Shown: piece after piece, positions 33,012 through 33,034 of the stretch
How the letters are laid out: each line of letters starts with the position of its first letter
Position numbering within the stretch: the stretch's first letter is position 1
From: Legionellales bacterium UBA4759
GTDB lineage: Bacteria > Pseudomonadota > Gammaproteobacteria > Legionellales > Legionellaceae
Direction of reading: 5' to 3'
NCBI GenBank assembly: GCA_002403515.1
Contig: DHHZ01000090.1
Span: 1 to 33,034, forward strand
Length of the DNA stretch: 33,034 nt
Made by a program: the position numbers and the translations under genes
Notes under the pieces: model-generated
Told to the model about the DNA's origin: nothing
The model's input: only the letters and a program-made list of their open reading frames with translations
The model's database searches: none

Positions 33012-33034
33012 TACCCCCCTGTGTCAGGATAGTT

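Overview
Organism. The window reads as the chromosome of an AT-rich gammaproteobacterium with densely packed genes. The gene set (mnmG-rsmG-parA-parB, metG-rnfB-nth, diaA next to a dolP-type BON lipoprotein, yciA, glmS/glmU) is gammaproteobacterial. A 2,331-residue SecA/helicase-like protein with a possible type IV effector tail, plus a thaumatin-like secreted protein, would fit a host-associated member of the Legionellales. That assignment is inference; there is no 16S gene here. No insertion sequence, prophage, CRISPR array, tRNA or rRNA was recognised. Layout. (1) 1-5295: the end of a probable GNAT acetyltransferase, then a minus-strand block: smpB, and glmS followed by a divergent Tex-like S1 protein and yciA. 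(2) 5371-9275: a plus-strand operon, PIN-PhoH ATPase, GMP reductase-like guaC and glmU, closed by a terminator. (3) 9299-10080: an exported outer-membrane beta-barrel with its own promoter. (4) 10077-17072: one 7-kb minus-strand gene for the giant SecA-like protein. (5) 17145-20013: metG-rnfB-nth with 4-base overlaps, apparently the remnant of an rnf operon that lost its other subunits. (6) 20035-20942: two small membrane proteins of unknown function, each followed by a hairpin terminator; the first has a strong promoter and a leader of about 155 nt. (7) 21071-22311: ubiX and queC, tail to tail. (8) 22523-28477: a seven-gene plus-strand run, mnmG, rsmG, parA, parB, diaA, dolP-like and a second BON lipoprotein, with gaps of 11 bases or less. 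It combines tRNA/rRNA modification, chromosome segregation, control of replication initiation and outer-membrane maintenance. (9) 28474-29732: a helical orphan and a divergent tatC. (10) 29793-33034: a surface-protein locus, a beta-barrel followed by an Ig-like/thaumatin protein whose single reading frame is broken by one in-frame TAA. How it fits together. Most of the window is housekeeping: amino-sugar supply for the envelope (glmS, glmU), purine salvage, ribosome rescue, translation, queuosine and ubiquinone cofactors, and replication/segregation. The accessory or novel content is the giant SecA-like gene, the degenerate Tex, the small-membrane-protein pair with its structured leader, and the decaying thaumatin locus. 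Three of the four convergent gene pairs share a 4-base stop overlap (TTAG or TTAA), so the genome is compact and several transcripts must end inside, or run antisense to, their neighbours.
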